From contig CALKEU010000009.1 of NCBI GenBank assembly GCA_938084565.1, positions 22,522 to 86,521 on the forward strand: a DNA stretch of 64,000 nt, written 5' to 3'. The translations under genes and the position numbers were made by a program. This document shows, piece after piece, positions 27,639 through 37,570 of this stretch (the stretch's first letter is position 1; each line of letters begins with the position of its first letter). Below the pieces are notes generated by a model. It was not told the origin of the DNA. It saw only the letters and a list, made by a program, of their open reading frames with translations, and ran no database searches. The DNA is from Candidatus Kapaibacterium sp. GTDB taxonomy: Bacteria; Bacteroidota; Ignavibacteria; Kapaibacteriales; HRBIN21.

Positions 27639-29021
27639 GCGAGCCTCGCGTTGCACAATGGCAATAGCTGAAGCCACCGGAAGCATCGATCCCACAGTCC
27701 CCATCCCTGCAAGATAGAGCCCCGACGAAGAGCCACCATCGAGGTTGAGGGCTTCATATACTCCGAGACGGCGCATCCACTGCGCCAGTTCCGCCACCGT
27801 TGCCCCTTCGAAGCCATATCCATCTTCGACAACCACGAGCAGGAGCTCCCCCGTGCGTGTCAGACCGAGGGCCGTCCGAGCCCGCCGCCGGTAGAGAAAG
27901 CGCGCCGAGGTCGTCCCCTCCTGCTCTGCCTCGATCCTCACCCGCCCATGGCGGATAAGCCGCGGCGTCCCACTCCACATTTGCAGCACCGGCCTGCCAA
28001 CCGGAGGAGAGAGCCGACTCTCTAGCCAAACGGTATCGCCCGGACGCGGCAAAAGCCCTTGCGGGACCTCAGCCCCGAGCGAGACTACGCATCCCCGCAA
28101 GGGCATAGTGACCGAACCAGAGTCGACCCCCAAGACGAGACAAGGAAGATCCCCCTCCAGAAAAGGGCCCCGCAAGTAGCGCAGCCGGATCTTCCAGCAG
28201 GCATACTCCACCGTGTCGGCTGGCACGCTGAGCAGAACGAGGCTGTCGGGATTTTCCTCATCGGCCGTACCAACAGCGAGCATGCGATGCCGCGGCACTG
28301 TATCGCCCGCAAAACGGGTGTAGAGGACATTCTCGGCAGCCCCCCGTCGTACATTGACAGCATGGATAGGCAGCCGTACCCCATGGGGCAGGCGTACCGC
28401 TAGCTCCACGCAAAAGGTATCCACATATGCCGTTGCCTGCCTATCGAGCGCAAAGACGCTCCAGCGCTTATAGCGCTGAATTTGGAGCGGTTCCCCATCG
28501 GCGGCTGCTATCCCAATCGGCAACGCCCCGAACCGACTCCAGAAGTAGCCGTTGACGGCAGCCACGACCCTGCCGAGAGAGCTTGCCGAATCGTAGCGCC
28601 GTACAAGATCTGCGAGCGTCTCCCGTTGCCCCAAGAGCACCGGGAGTAACTTCACCTCTAACCCTGGCTGCCGAAGCCTCACCCGCACAACGTGCAGCTG
28701 ATGTTGAGCCGCGGCTACCACCCGATACCGTTGATACCGCACACCAGGAACGAGCACTGTATCGGCAACTATGGACCACCGCGGTGCACGGCGCCGCGCA
28801 GTCTGTCGCACACCAAGCCGCTTGGAAGCCTTGAGATGGGCTTTCTTTTGCCGGACTCCACCCCGTTGCCGAGCTCTGCCCACCGAGGCCGACGTCACAA
28901 CCTGCCCCCACCGAGCAGCTGGAGCCACCGCCAGCTGTCGATGGGATAAGGCATCAGGCTCGGCTGCGGTAGTTGCCAGAAGTGCAACGCCTGCCACCAC
29001 CACACCCACGCTCATGGGCAT
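27630..29021 (-). CDS. phosphodiester glycosidase (NAGPA-like) family exported protein
   Basis: VVAAVNGYFWSRFGALPIGIAAADGE...LLVVVEDGYGFEGATVAELAQWMRRLGVYEALNLDGGSSSGLYLAG. Confidence 0.85.
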   Translation of the reverse strand: MPMSVGVVVAGVALLATTAAEPDALSHRQLAVAPAARWGQVVTSASVGRARQRGGVRQKKAHLKASKRLGVRQTARRRAPRWSIVADTVLVPGVRYQRYRVVAAAQHQLHVVRVRLRQPGLEVKLLPVLLGQRETLADLVRRYDSASSLGRVVAAVNGYFWSRFGALPIGIAAADGEPLQIQRYKRWSVFALDRQATAYVDTFCVELAVRLPHGVRLPIHAVNVRRGAAENVLYTRFAGDTVPRHRMLAVGTADEENPDSLVLLSVPADTVEYACWKIRLRYLRGPFLEGDLPCLVLGVDSGSVTMPLRGCVVSLGAEVPQGLLPRPGDTVWLESRLSPPVGRPVLQMWSGTPRLIRHGRVRIEAEQEGTTSARFLYRRRARTALGLTRTGELLLVVVEDGYGFEGATVAELAQWMRRLGVYEALNLDGGSSSGLYLAGMGTVGSMLPVASAIAIVQREARLR

Positions 29022-29022
29022 C

Positions 29023-29544
29023 TCAGGGCCGAGCACGCCATCGTCTCCACAACCACCGCAGGTGAGACCACGAGTAAGGCAAGAGCACCGAGGGAGAGAG
29101 GTTCTGCACATACCGGTAGCGCTCCTCCCCGGAAAGGCGCCCGAAGATCAAGAAACGCCATCCCAACTCCCCTACGACCGAACCGACCAGATACCCGAAG
29201 AGCGCATAGCTCAGGTGCGCCTGATAGGTCACCAGAGGCAATCGAAGACCATAGGCAATCAACGCCGAAGTCCCAAGCAGGGCCAGGAGGACAAAGCTTT
29301 CCGAAGCCTCTATGGCCAGGCGGTAGTACGGATTGGTCAACGTGCGTCGGCGCTCCCGTAACCATGCTAAGCTCATCCCCATGCCGAGCATGAGGATGCC
29401 CAGTAGCAGCGCAAAAGCAAACTCGACCACGGGTGTGAACGCGGTAACGAAGAATCCCTGCACGATCCCTAGTATGACGTACTCCCCAAGGCGACGCCGG
29501 ATTTTGCGCCCCAAGACGGCTAAGAGGACATGCTCGGAGACCAT
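29023..29544 (-). CDS. hypothetical integral membrane protein
   Basis: About four hydrophobic segments, no recognised family. Confidence 0.6.
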   Translation of the reverse strand: MVSEHVLLAVLGRKIRRRLGEYVILGIVQGFFVTAFTPVVEFAFALLLGILMLGMGMSLAWLRERRRTLTNPYYRLAIEASESFVLLALLGTSALIAYGLRLPLVTYQAHLSYALFGYLVGSVVGELGWRFLIFGRLSGEERYRYVQNLSPSVLLPYSWSHLRWLWRRWRARP

Positions 29545-29615
29545 CCCTGCGCGGGCTCCCAGCTCTGGAAGGGCAAATTACGGTAATTTCGCTCGGTGCT
29601 GCTCACCGGCTCCCT

Positions 29616-30911
29616 ATGCTCCTCCTCCTGTGGCTCTATGGACTCATCCTGACCCTCGTTTCAGCCGTTGCCCTGGGCATACCGCGAGTGCGTACCAAAC
29701 TCCGCGCTCGGCGGCTCTGGCGGCAGCAGCTGCAGCAACTTGCAACAGCACCCCTCCCCGGCAGGATACGGCTCTGGGTTCATGCAGCCTCTGCCGGAGA
29801 ATTTGAGCACATCCGCCCTATCCTTGCCCAGCTGCGGGAGGAAATGCCTGCTCTCTCGATTGTGCTCACCTTCTTTTCGCCCTCCGGTCTGGCTGCACAC
29901 CGTCAGACACGACTTGCTGACCGTGTCCTGCTCCTCCCCCCTGATACGCCAGCTGCTGCACGACGCTTCATTGCTCTGTTACGCCCGCACGTTGCCCTCT
30001 TCATCCGATACGAGCTTTGGCCCAATTATCTCGCCCAATTGCGGCGGCACCGCATACCGACACTGCTCGTGGCAGCCACCTTTCCGCGCAACCCCCTGTG
30101 GCGTTTGCCGGGATCCCGGTGGGTGCTGCAGCAGCTCCTGAGTTCCTTTCACACCCTCCTGCCCCTGACGCCCCAGGATGCCGAGCGTTTCCGGCGCCTC
30201 CTACCCCAGGCACGGGTTGAGGTAATTCCAGACCCACGATACGACCGCATCTGGACAGCTGTTCACCGAGAACAAGCTCCTCCACTCCCGGCACCCTTCT
30301 GCCTGCCAGAGCGCTTCCATATTGTGGCTGGCAGCACGTGGGCAGCCGATGCCCGCCTCCTGGCCCAGGCCCTCCAACTCCTACCAGATGCGGTGCGTGA
30401 TCGTTCTACGCTCCTCCTTGTGCCCCATGAACCGACAGGCGAGACCCTCCAACAACTACTCGAGCTCTTCCCCCGAGCCGTGCGCTGGAGCACAATGGCT
30501 ACAATAGCTGTCGATGCACAGCCGCTGCCGATCCTCATTGTGGACCGCCTTGGACTCCTGCTGTCGCTCTACCGCTACGGGACCGTGGCGTATGTGGGTG
30601 GGGGGTTCGGCCGCTGCGTACACAACTTGGCCGAGCCAGCCGCCTACGGCTTGCCGCTTGCCTGCGGGCCAGCTCTTGACGGCTCTCCCGATGCCCCCCA
30701 TCTCCGGGCTGCTGGCGCGCTTACTATCGTCCGCACCCCCGCAGAACTGGCCGACTGGCTCACCCGGATGGCCTGCAACCCAGAGGAATGCCGACGCCGT
30801 GGCCAAGCAGCGCGCTCGGCAATCCAACAGCGCCTCGGAGGAACTGAGCGAGTATTGACCCTGCTTCGCCCCCTTCTCAGAAGCGCAGAAGACGCTGCAG
30901 CACTTCGGTGA
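29616..30911 (+). CDS. waaA: 3-deoxy-D-manno-octulosonic acid (Kdo) transferase
   Basis: LWVHAASAGEFEHIRPIL...VALFIRYELWPNYLAQLRRHRIPTLLVAATF...VAYVGGGFGRCVHNLAEPAAYGLPLACGP. Confidence 0.92.
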   Translation: MLLLLWLYGLILTLVSAVALGIPRVRTKLRARRLWRQQLQQLATAPLPGRIRLWVHAASAGEFEHIRPILAQLREEMPALSIVLTFFSPSGLAAHRQTRLADRVLLLPPDTPAAARRFIALLRPHVALFIRYELWPNYLAQLRRHRIPTLLVAATFPRNPLWRLPGSRWVLQQLLSSFHTLLPLTPQDAERFRRLLPQARVEVIPDPRYDRIWTAVHREQAPPLPAPFCLPERFHIVAGSTWAADARLLAQALQLLPDAVRDRSTLLLVPHEPTGETLQQLLELFPRAVRWSTMATIAVDAQPLPILIVDRLGLLLSLYRYGTVAYVGGGFGRCVHNLAEPAAYGLPLACGPALDGSPDAPHLRAAGALTIVRTPAELADWLTRMACNPEECRRRGQAARSAIQQRLGGTERVLTLLRPLLRSAEDAAALR

Positions 30912-32976
30912 TCCGCTCAACGCTCGGCACAACGGCCCCCATGAGGCGGCGATTGTACGGAACCGGGCAGTCGGGGGTGGCCAGGCGCTCCACCGGAGCA
31001 TCTAACCACATGAAAGCCTCGGTGGCAATGACAGCCGCAATCTCGGCGCCAAAGCCACAGGTCCAAGTATCCTCGTGCACGACCAGACAGCGCCCCGTCT
31101 TCCGCACAGCAGCCAATACCGTTTCCACATCCCACGGCACAATTGTGCGCAGATCGATGAGCTCAACATCAGCCCCTACTCGGTCGATGGCCTCCAGTAC
31201 ACGGTAGAGCATCGCCCCCCAGGTAACAACCGTCGCTTGGGTCCCTGTTCGCACCACCGCTGCACGCCCGAAAGGGAGCACGAATTCATCTCCAGGATAT
31301 GGGCGGCGCGCCTGCGGTGTATCGTAGAGGGCCCGGTGCTCGAGAAAGATCGTCGGATCATTGCCCCGGAGGGCGGCCCGTAGGAGTCCGACAGCATCCT
31401 CGGCATTGGAAGGAAAGGCAATACGCCAGCCGGGAGCATGCGCAAAGACTGCCTCTCCGCAGACACTGTGCCACGGATCGCCCGTCACTTTGCTGAAGCC
31501 CACTGGAATACGCACAATGACGGGGGCGGCGAATCGACCATTTGTGCGCCACCGAATGGTACCACAATCGTTGAGCTGCTCGGTTGCCGGATCGGCATAC
31601 TTGCGGAACTGTATCTCCGGCACCGGAACAAGCCCTGCAAGCGCCATTCCAACCGCCCGTCCGATGATCCCCTCCTCGGACAGGGAGGTATCGAAGACAC
31701 GCTCAGGCCCGAACTTCCGCTGCAGATCGACCGTAGCCCCGTGCACACCCCCTTTGACGCCGACGTCTTCACCGAAGACGAGCATACGTGGGTTGAGCTC
31801 GAGTTCCCGCTCCAGCGTGCGCCGAATAGCTTCCACCATATTGATGCGCGGCCCGCTCGGCTGCGGCACCGAGCTACCCTCCGGCAGGCGTATACCCTCT
31901 GGCAGCATGCCTCCGACCTGCTGCGGTGCCTCGGGGACGGAGAAGAGAAAGTGCATGACGCTGGCTGGGTCAGGTTCTGGCTGGGCCAGAGCCGCCTGCA
32001 GTGCTGCTGCAGCCTCCTGCCGGATGTGCTGCTCCAACTGCTCCCACTGCTGCGCATTCATGAGGCGACGCCGGAGCAGAAAGCGCCGGAGCCTCCGGAC
32101 GGGATCCCGCTCCTGCTCACGCGCCCGTTCCTCGTCCGTCTTGTACGCTTGATTGTCCGCGCTGGAATGCCCACACAGCCGCGGCACCAGGACTTCAACG
32201 AGCGCCGGCCCCTCAGCAGAGCGAACGTAGGAGAGGGCCTCCGTCAGTGCCTCATACACGGCTCCCGGATCGGTACCCTCGAGCTCCCAGATGCGGAGCC
32301 CCTGCCATGCACGTAGGTTCGGGGCAATCCGCCCACCGGGTACCTGCCGGTGCGCTGAGACAGAGATGGCGTAGCCGTTGTTCTCGATAAAGAAGAGCAT
32401 CGGCAGCCGGAGTGTCGTCGCCATAGTCAGAGCTGACCAGAATCCATTCGTCGCCAGAGAACCATCCCCTCCCAGAGCGACGGCGATGGCTCCCTCCCAT
32501 TCACTCTCCCTCAGCACCCGCTGCCGGTAGAGAATAGCCTGAGCCCACCCGGCCGCCGGTGTATACTGCGCTCCAACATCTCCGCTGGCCGGCAGAACAG
32601 TCACCCCACGCCGTGGCGGAAGGTTAAAGACGACCCCGATGTCACGCCCCCCGTTTGGACTCCCTACCCGCCCTAAGGGACCAGCCAAGGCTTCCTCAGG
32701 GGTCAAGCCGACGGCCAACATGAAGGGGCGCGAACGGTAGTACACCGTTGCCCCATCGTGTGGATGGCGCAGCTGCAGCCCCAGCAGTACCTGCGCCACC
32801 TCATGTCCCTTGGCCGAGAATTGATACGTAATGGCCCCACGCGGCAGAAGTTCCTGCTCCTCGAGCTCATCGAGCTGACGCGAGAGCAAGACCCAATGCG
32901 CTACCTCATGCCAGAATGCCCGCTCGACTCGGTATGTAGTGCGAGAAACCGCCAACCGACTGCCTGGTGTGCCCAT
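30877..32976 (-). CDS. 2-oxoacid (2-oxoisovalerate-type) dehydrogenase E1, alpha and beta fused
   Basis: Alpha: AVALGGDGSLATNGFWSALTMATTLRLPMLFFIENNGYAISV. Beta: INMVEAIRRTLERELELNPRMLVFGEDVGVKGGVHGATVDLQRKFGPERVFDTSLSEEGIIGRAVGMALAG, in one 699-aa ORF. Confidence 0.92.
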   Translation of the reverse strand: MGTPGSRLAVSRTTYRVERAFWHEVAHWVLLSRQLDELEEQELLPRGAITYQFSAKGHEVAQVLLGLQLRHPHDGATVYYRSRPFMLAVGLTPEEALAGPLGRVGSPNGGRDIGVVFNLPPRRGVTVLPASGDVGAQYTPAAGWAQAILYRQRVLRESEWEGAIAVALGGDGSLATNGFWSALTMATTLRLPMLFFIENNGYAISVSAHRQVPGGRIAPNLRAWQGLRIWELEGTDPGAVYEALTEALSYVRSAEGPALVEVLVPRLCGHSSADNQAYKTDEERAREQERDPVRRLRRFLLRRRLMNAQQWEQLEQHIRQEAAAALQAALAQPEPDPASVMHFLFSVPEAPQQVGGMLPEGIRLPEGSSVPQPSGPRINMVEAIRRTLERELELNPRMLVFGEDVGVKGGVHGATVDLQRKFGPERVFDTSLSEEGIIGRAVGMALAGLVPVPEIQFRKYADPATEQLNDCGTIRWRTNGRFAAPVIVRIPVGFSKVTGDPWHSVCGEAVFAHAPGWRIAFPSNAEDAVGLLRAALRGNDPTIFLEHRALYDTPQARRPYPGDEFVLPFGRAAVVRTGTQATVVTWGAMLYRVLEAIDRVGADVELIDLRTIVPWDVETVLAAVRKTGRCLVVHEDTWTCGFGAEIAAVIATEAFMWLDAPVERLATPDCPVPYNRRLMGAVVPSVERITEVLQRLLRF

Positions 32977-32997
32977 ACTGTACCGCCTCGCCCACGC

Positions 32998-34638
32998 TTA
33001 GCCCTCGACACACACGGAGGTAAAGCGAAATGTCCTGCCATCGAAGAGGCCACGGTCGCTCAGCTTAAGCGCTGGAATAACCAGCAGCGCCATGAAGGAG
33101 AGCGTCATGAAGGGCGCCTGAAGCGGAGAGCCCAGCGCCTTAGCCGCAGCATCAAGCTCTGCATAGCGCCGGGCCACACTGTAGCCGTCCTCCGGGCTCA
33201 TCAGCCCAGCAATGCCAAGCGGCAGCACGCGGACGTGCTCGCCCTCGGCAACGGCTAATCCCCCTGCGTGCTCCATAACAGCATTGATAGCACGACAGAG
33301 CTCCGAATCACTTGCACCAACGGCAATGACATTGTGGGAGTCATGCGCAACGCTAGAGGCCAGAGCCCCCCGGCGTAGCCCAAAGCCTCGGATGAAAGCC
33401 ACGGCCGGTGGGGCCTCAGCATAACGGTTGACCACCACAAGCTTGAGAATGTCATGCGCCGGATCTGCCACAATGACTCCATTGCGCACTGGAGCCGCAC
33501 AGTGGAATTCACCCGTCACCAGCTGGCCATCGTAGGCCTCAATGACGCGGAGCGTTGTCCCACAAGCTGCTACCTGCAGCTCCTCCTCACGAATCGTCCG
33601 CTTCCGAAAGCGATTGACACACTCCACCGGCTGGTGGGGCAAGAGGCTTTCGCCCTCTCTGGCTACACACTGGCCACGAATGTAAGTGGCCACGACGCGA
33701 AAGCTCGCAAGATCCTCTACCACGATGAAATCCGCCGGATCGCCTGGACGCAAACGGCCAAGCGGAAGTCCGTAGTGCTCTACCGGATGAAGACACGCCG
33801 CGCGCAACACCGTCCACAAGTCATATCCCTGGGCTACGGCACGCCGCACCAATACATCGATATGGCCGGCCACGAGCCGATCGGGATGGAGATCATCGGT
33901 GCAGAACATGCAGCGCTCAGGATACAGCTGCAAAAGGGGATGGAGGGCATCGAAGTTCCGCGCAGCCGACCCTTCGCGAATCAAAACCCACATACCCGCT
34001 TCCACCTTGTCGAGCGCCTCTTCGAGGGAGAAGCACTCATGATCGGTGGAGATACCTGCGGCAGCGTACTGTCGTGCCTGTTCGCCACGGAGTCCCGGTG
34101 CATGCCCATCGATTGGACGGCCGTAGTGCTGAGCTAATTCGAGCTTGGCTCGCACCTCGGGATCGCCCGCCAGAACGCCCGGGAAGTTCATCATCTCGCT
34201 CAGGTATGGCACCCCTTCTTCGAAGAGCGTGCGGATGTCCTCAACAGTGAGCTCAGCCCCAGCTGTCTCAAAGCGCGTGGCCGGCACGCACGAGGGGGCT
34301 CCAAACCAGAAAAGAAAAGGCACCATCGCCCCCGTCCGGAGCATGTAGCGAACCCCCTCAAGACCGAGCACGTTGGCAATCTCGTGGGGGTCAGAGACTG
34401 TGGCGACCGTTCCATGCACTACGGCCAGGCGCGCAAATTCCGGCGGCGGGAGCAGCGAGCTTTCCACATGTACATGAGCATCGACAAAGCCCGGCAAGAG
34501 GTAGACCGAGGGGACTTCGGCGGCACGTCGGGACTCAATGGCTTCTATCCGTCCTTCGTGCACGACTACCTCGGCCGGCTGCAGGCGCCGCTGCTCTATG
34601 GAGGCAACCCACCCGGCGATGCGAAAACTCTCACCCAT
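32998..34638 (-). CDS. ade: adenine deaminase
   Basis: LPGFVDAHVHVESSLLPPPEFARLAVVHGTVATVSDPHEIANVLGLEGV; DGHAPGLRGEQ; FCTDDLHPDRLV; SVAHDSHNVIAVG. Confidence 0.93.
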   Translation of the reverse strand: MGESFRIAGWVASIEQRRLQPAEVVVHEGRIEAIESRRAAEVPSVYLLPGFVDAHVHVESSLLPPPEFARLAVVHGTVATVSDPHEIANVLGLEGVRYMLRTGAMVPFLFWFGAPSCVPATRFETAGAELTVEDIRTLFEEGVPYLSEMMNFPGVLAGDPEVRAKLELAQHYGRPIDGHAPGLRGEQARQYAAAGISTDHECFSLEEALDKVEAGMWVLIREGSAARNFDALHPLLQLYPERCMFCTDDLHPDRLVAGHIDVLVRRAVAQGYDLWTVLRAACLHPVEHYGLPLGRLRPGDPADFIVVEDLASFRVVATYIRGQCVAREGESLLPHQPVECVNRFRKRTIREEELQVAACGTTLRVIEAYDGQLVTGEFHCAAPVRNGVIVADPAHDILKLVVVNRYAEAPPAVAFIRGFGLRRGALASSVAHDSHNVIAVGASDSELCRAINAVMEHAGGLAVAEGEHVRVLPLGIAGLMSPEDGYSVARRYAELDAAAKALGSPLQAPFMTLSFMALLVIPALKLSDRGLFDGRTFRFTSVCVEG

Positions 34639-34709
34639 AGCACCACAGCTGGGCGCTCAGCTCTGTGTGCCCGAGGTGCCTTGCCTTGTTTGCGACAGAC
34701 ACGGGCATG

Positions 34710-36692
34710 TCAGCGCACAATCACAACAGGCAGCGTAGTCCGGGCCCCACCGTGATAGAGCTGCAGCATGTATGTCCCAGCCGCCAGCTCAGGCAATGGC
34801 ACCACGACCATCTGCTCCCCGGCGCTGAGCTCTACATGCCGCACAAAGAGGCGTTCCCCAGCCAGCGTGGAAAGCTCAATTCGCGCCGAACTACCCCCAG
34901 GGCTCCGGACCAATAGGCGCAGCTCTCGCTGGACTGGATGCGGCGCAAGTTGGACCCACAGTTCACCCGCCGGCCGCGTTGCCTCCGGTACTGAGACGAC
35001 GGTGGAGAAGGTGGCAATCGTGACGTACTGCTTCTCCAACAACTGCCATTGGCTGTTGACCAGGCGCTCTAAAATCGTCGGGTAGACGAACGTATCGACA
35101 GCCGTCTTCACCATCAGCAGAGGGATCTGCTGCAGATCATTGGGCACCACAGGTGGCAGCCACGCTAACTTGTCCCACATAGGGGTCTGCGTCACATTGA
35201 CCGGTTCGGACCATTCTCCATCGGGCAGAAGACGCGTAGCGACGAAGACGTCTGTCGTCACAAACGTATCGGGGGCCATGCCATCACCATTGATGTCGAC
35301 CTGGGCAATGTAGACTACCCCCTCAATCCACTTGGCCAGCAGAGCCCTCCCATCGGCTGTTCGAGACAGTTGGAGCTCATTGCCCACCTGCGTCGAAGGC
35401 GGGGAGTTCGGATCTGGGACCAGAGCAAAGGAGAGCCACGAACGGTCGCTGATCTTCCGCAGGGTCCAGGTACCGTTGGCGTAAGTTGCTTCCACCATCT
35501 GCGGGATCCGCTGCTCTAGAGGCTTGGCTGTGTCAAAATCGAAGATTTGGAAGGCGAGACTGACGTTGCCATCTCCATATGCCGTGAAGGACTTCGGCAC
35601 AGCGATACTCCCCCCTGCACCGGTCTGAAGCCCGAAGGGCACAGACAGTTGAGTGATCCCCTGGGCGGCTGCATAGGTCCGAATTGCAGAAGGTTGCAGG
35701 AAGAAGGGGCCTTCCCAGGTGTCCCCATCATTACGTGAGCGGAAGAAGCCCACCGTTGGCAAGCCCGGATCATCGGAATCCTGGTACCGCCCGAAGACGG
35801 CCACGATGAGGTTTCCAGCGTCATCCCGTGCAATCCCAATAGGCACATTGGTGCGAAAGCCCGGCTGTCCAGGATCTCCAAACAGCGTACTCCTCCACTC
35901 GTCTGGGACATAGCCGAAGGGTGCCGCAGCGAAGTCCTGCAATCGCAACCCGATGTAATTCTGTTCTGCCGTCGGGACACCGTCCGGAGCAACCAGGGCC
36001 CCAAGTGTCAGCGCTATATCGCCCGAGCGAGTTGCCGTAATCCGGGAGTCCGTACCCCAGCTGTAACGCACCGAACTCCCGCCAATGGTGAGATCGACCC
36101 CGTCGTTGAACCAGCTCTGAACATCGCTACTGCCCACATATGTGAAGCCATCCTGAAACCCCGCCCATCGAGTACCATCCGTCACGGGGCTGGCAAAGAC
36201 GAGCAGCAAATCCTCCGGCCGACTCGAGTTATTCTGATTGATCACATACACGCTCGGGTACCGCGGATATCGACTCGTCGGGGGATTGCCGTCGAAGACC
36301 AGCACAGGCCCTGACCACGACTGTCCTCGATTAGTCGAATAGCGGTAATAGAGCCGATTCCCATCCCCGGCGGGCGTTGTTGCACCACCGCGCTTGAGCG
36401 TCACCAAGACGTTGCTGGCCGGATCCCACCACAGAGGCTGCTGCTGCCAGGAGTAGTACGAGAATGCGTTGACCAGGGAGTCGAAGATGAACTCCTGAAT
36501 TGCTGTCGGCCTCTGTCCACCCTGGAGAAGGAGTGGCAGGGATGGTGCCTGCCACGGACCTGCTTGCGAGCGCCCTACGTGGGAAGGCTCCCATGGCGTC
36601 ATCTCCACCGATTGGGCTGGAGCTACCAGCTGCTGAGCAACCGTTGGAGAGAGGCCGAACAACACACCGACAACGACAGCCACCAACCGCAT
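34710..36692 (-). CDS. exported BNR/sialidase-like repeat protein with C-terminal T9SS-like sorting domain
   Basis: Signal peptide MRLVAVVVGVLFGLSPTVAQ; repeats such as RSRNDGDTWEGPFFL and YSTNRGQSWSGPV; C-terminus RIELSTLAGERLF...LAAGTYMLQLYHGGARTTLPVVIVR. Confidence 0.75.
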   Translation of the reverse strand: MRLVAVVVGVLFGLSPTVAQQLVAPAQSVEMTPWEPSHVGRSQAGPWQAPSLPLLLQGGQRPTAIQEFIFDSLVNAFSYYSWQQQPLWWDPASNVLVTLKRGGATTPAGDGNRLYYRYSTNRGQSWSGPVLVFDGNPPTSRYPRYPSVYVINQNNSSRPEDLLLVFASPVTDGTRWAGFQDGFTYVGSSDVQSWFNDGVDLTIGGSSVRYSWGTDSRITATRSGDIALTLGALVAPDGVPTAEQNYIGLRLQDFAAAPFGYVPDEWRSTLFGDPGQPGFRTNVPIGIARDDAGNLIVAVFGRYQDSDDPGLPTVGFFRSRNDGDTWEGPFFLQPSAIRTYAAAQGITQLSVPFGLQTGAGGSIAVPKSFTAYGDGNVSLAFQIFDFDTAKPLEQRIPQMVEATYANGTWTLRKISDRSWLSFALVPDPNSPPSTQVGNELQLSRTADGRALLAKWIEGVVYIAQVDINGDGMAPDTFVTTDVFVATRLLPDGEWSEPVNVTQTPMWDKLAWLPPVVPNDLQQIPLLMVKTAVDTFVYPTILERLVNSQWQLLEKQYVTIATFSTVVSVPEATRPAGELWVQLAPHPVQRELRLLVRSPGGSSARIELSTLAGERLFVRHVELSAGEQMVVVPLPELAAGTYMLQLYHGGARTTLPVVIVR

Positions 36693-36717
36693 TACAGTTA
36701 CTCCACGTGAGACATCG

Positions 36718-37569
36718 CTACGCTCCATCGTATGAGTAGAAACCGCGGCCTGTCTTACGGCCCAGCAGGCCTGCATCCACGTACTGCTGCTGGAGCAGAG
36801 ACGGGGCAAACCGCGGATCGTGGAAGTGCTGCTCGTAGATCGAGCGCGTTACTTCCAGATTGACATCGACGCCAATGAGATCCATCAGCTCAAAGGGTCC
36901 CATTGGGAAGCCAGCGCTGCGGAGGAGACGATCGATCTGCTCCACCGTGGCTACCCCTTCGCTGACCATCCGCAAGGCTTCGTTGTAGTAGTTGCGCGCC
37001 ACCCGGTTGACAATAAAGCCCGGGATATCCCGCACAACGACCGGCTTCTTGCCCAAGCGTTCCACAAACTCCAACGCTTGCCACAGAGTCTGCTCGGCCG
37101 TCCGAGCACCACGGACGACCTCTACGAGGCGCATGACATGAGCCGGATTGAAGAAGTGTAGACCAATACAGCGCTCCGGATGGTGGAGCACCGACGCCAG
37201 AGCTGTGATGGAAATCGAGGAGGTGTTCGTTGCAATGATTGTCGTAGGCGAAACGCCGAGCGACTCCAGCGCTCGAAAGAGTTCTTGCTTGGCGGCACGA
37301 TTTTCCACGATCGCCTCGATGATGAGATCGCACGGGATGAGCTCGGCCAGAATCGTCACCAATTGTAGCCTCCTGAGCAGCTCAGCGGCGGACACCGTGA
37401 GTTTACCTCTGGCTTCAGCCTTCTGGAGTTGCTCAGCAATGACACTCTCCGCCTGCCGCAGCGCATCGGGGCGTACATCGTAGAGGAGGACCCGATAGCC
37501 CGCCTGTAAGCAGGCAATGGCTATCCCCCGCCCCATCGTTCCAGCCCCACAGATTCCGACGCTGTGCAT
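36718..37569 (-). CDS. 3-hydroxyacyl-CoA dehydrogenase
   Basis: VGICGAGTMGRGIAIACLQAGYRVLLYD...IGLHFFNPAHVMRLVEVVRG...FPMGPFELMDLIGVDVN. Confidence 0.93.
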   Translation of the reverse strand: MHSVGICGAGTMGRGIAIACLQAGYRVLLYDVRPDALRQAESVIAEQLQKAEARGKLTVSAAELLRRLQLVTILAELIPCDLIIEAIVENRAAKQELFRALESLGVSPTTIIATNTSSISITALASVLHHPERCIGLHFFNPAHVMRLVEVVRGARTAEQTLWQALEFVERLGKKPVVVRDIPGFIVNRVARNYYNEALRMVSEGVATVEQIDRLLRSAGFPMGPFELMDLIGVDVNLEVTRSIYEQHFHDPRFAPSLLQQQYVDAGLLGRKTGRGFYSYDGA

Positions 37570-37570
37570 G

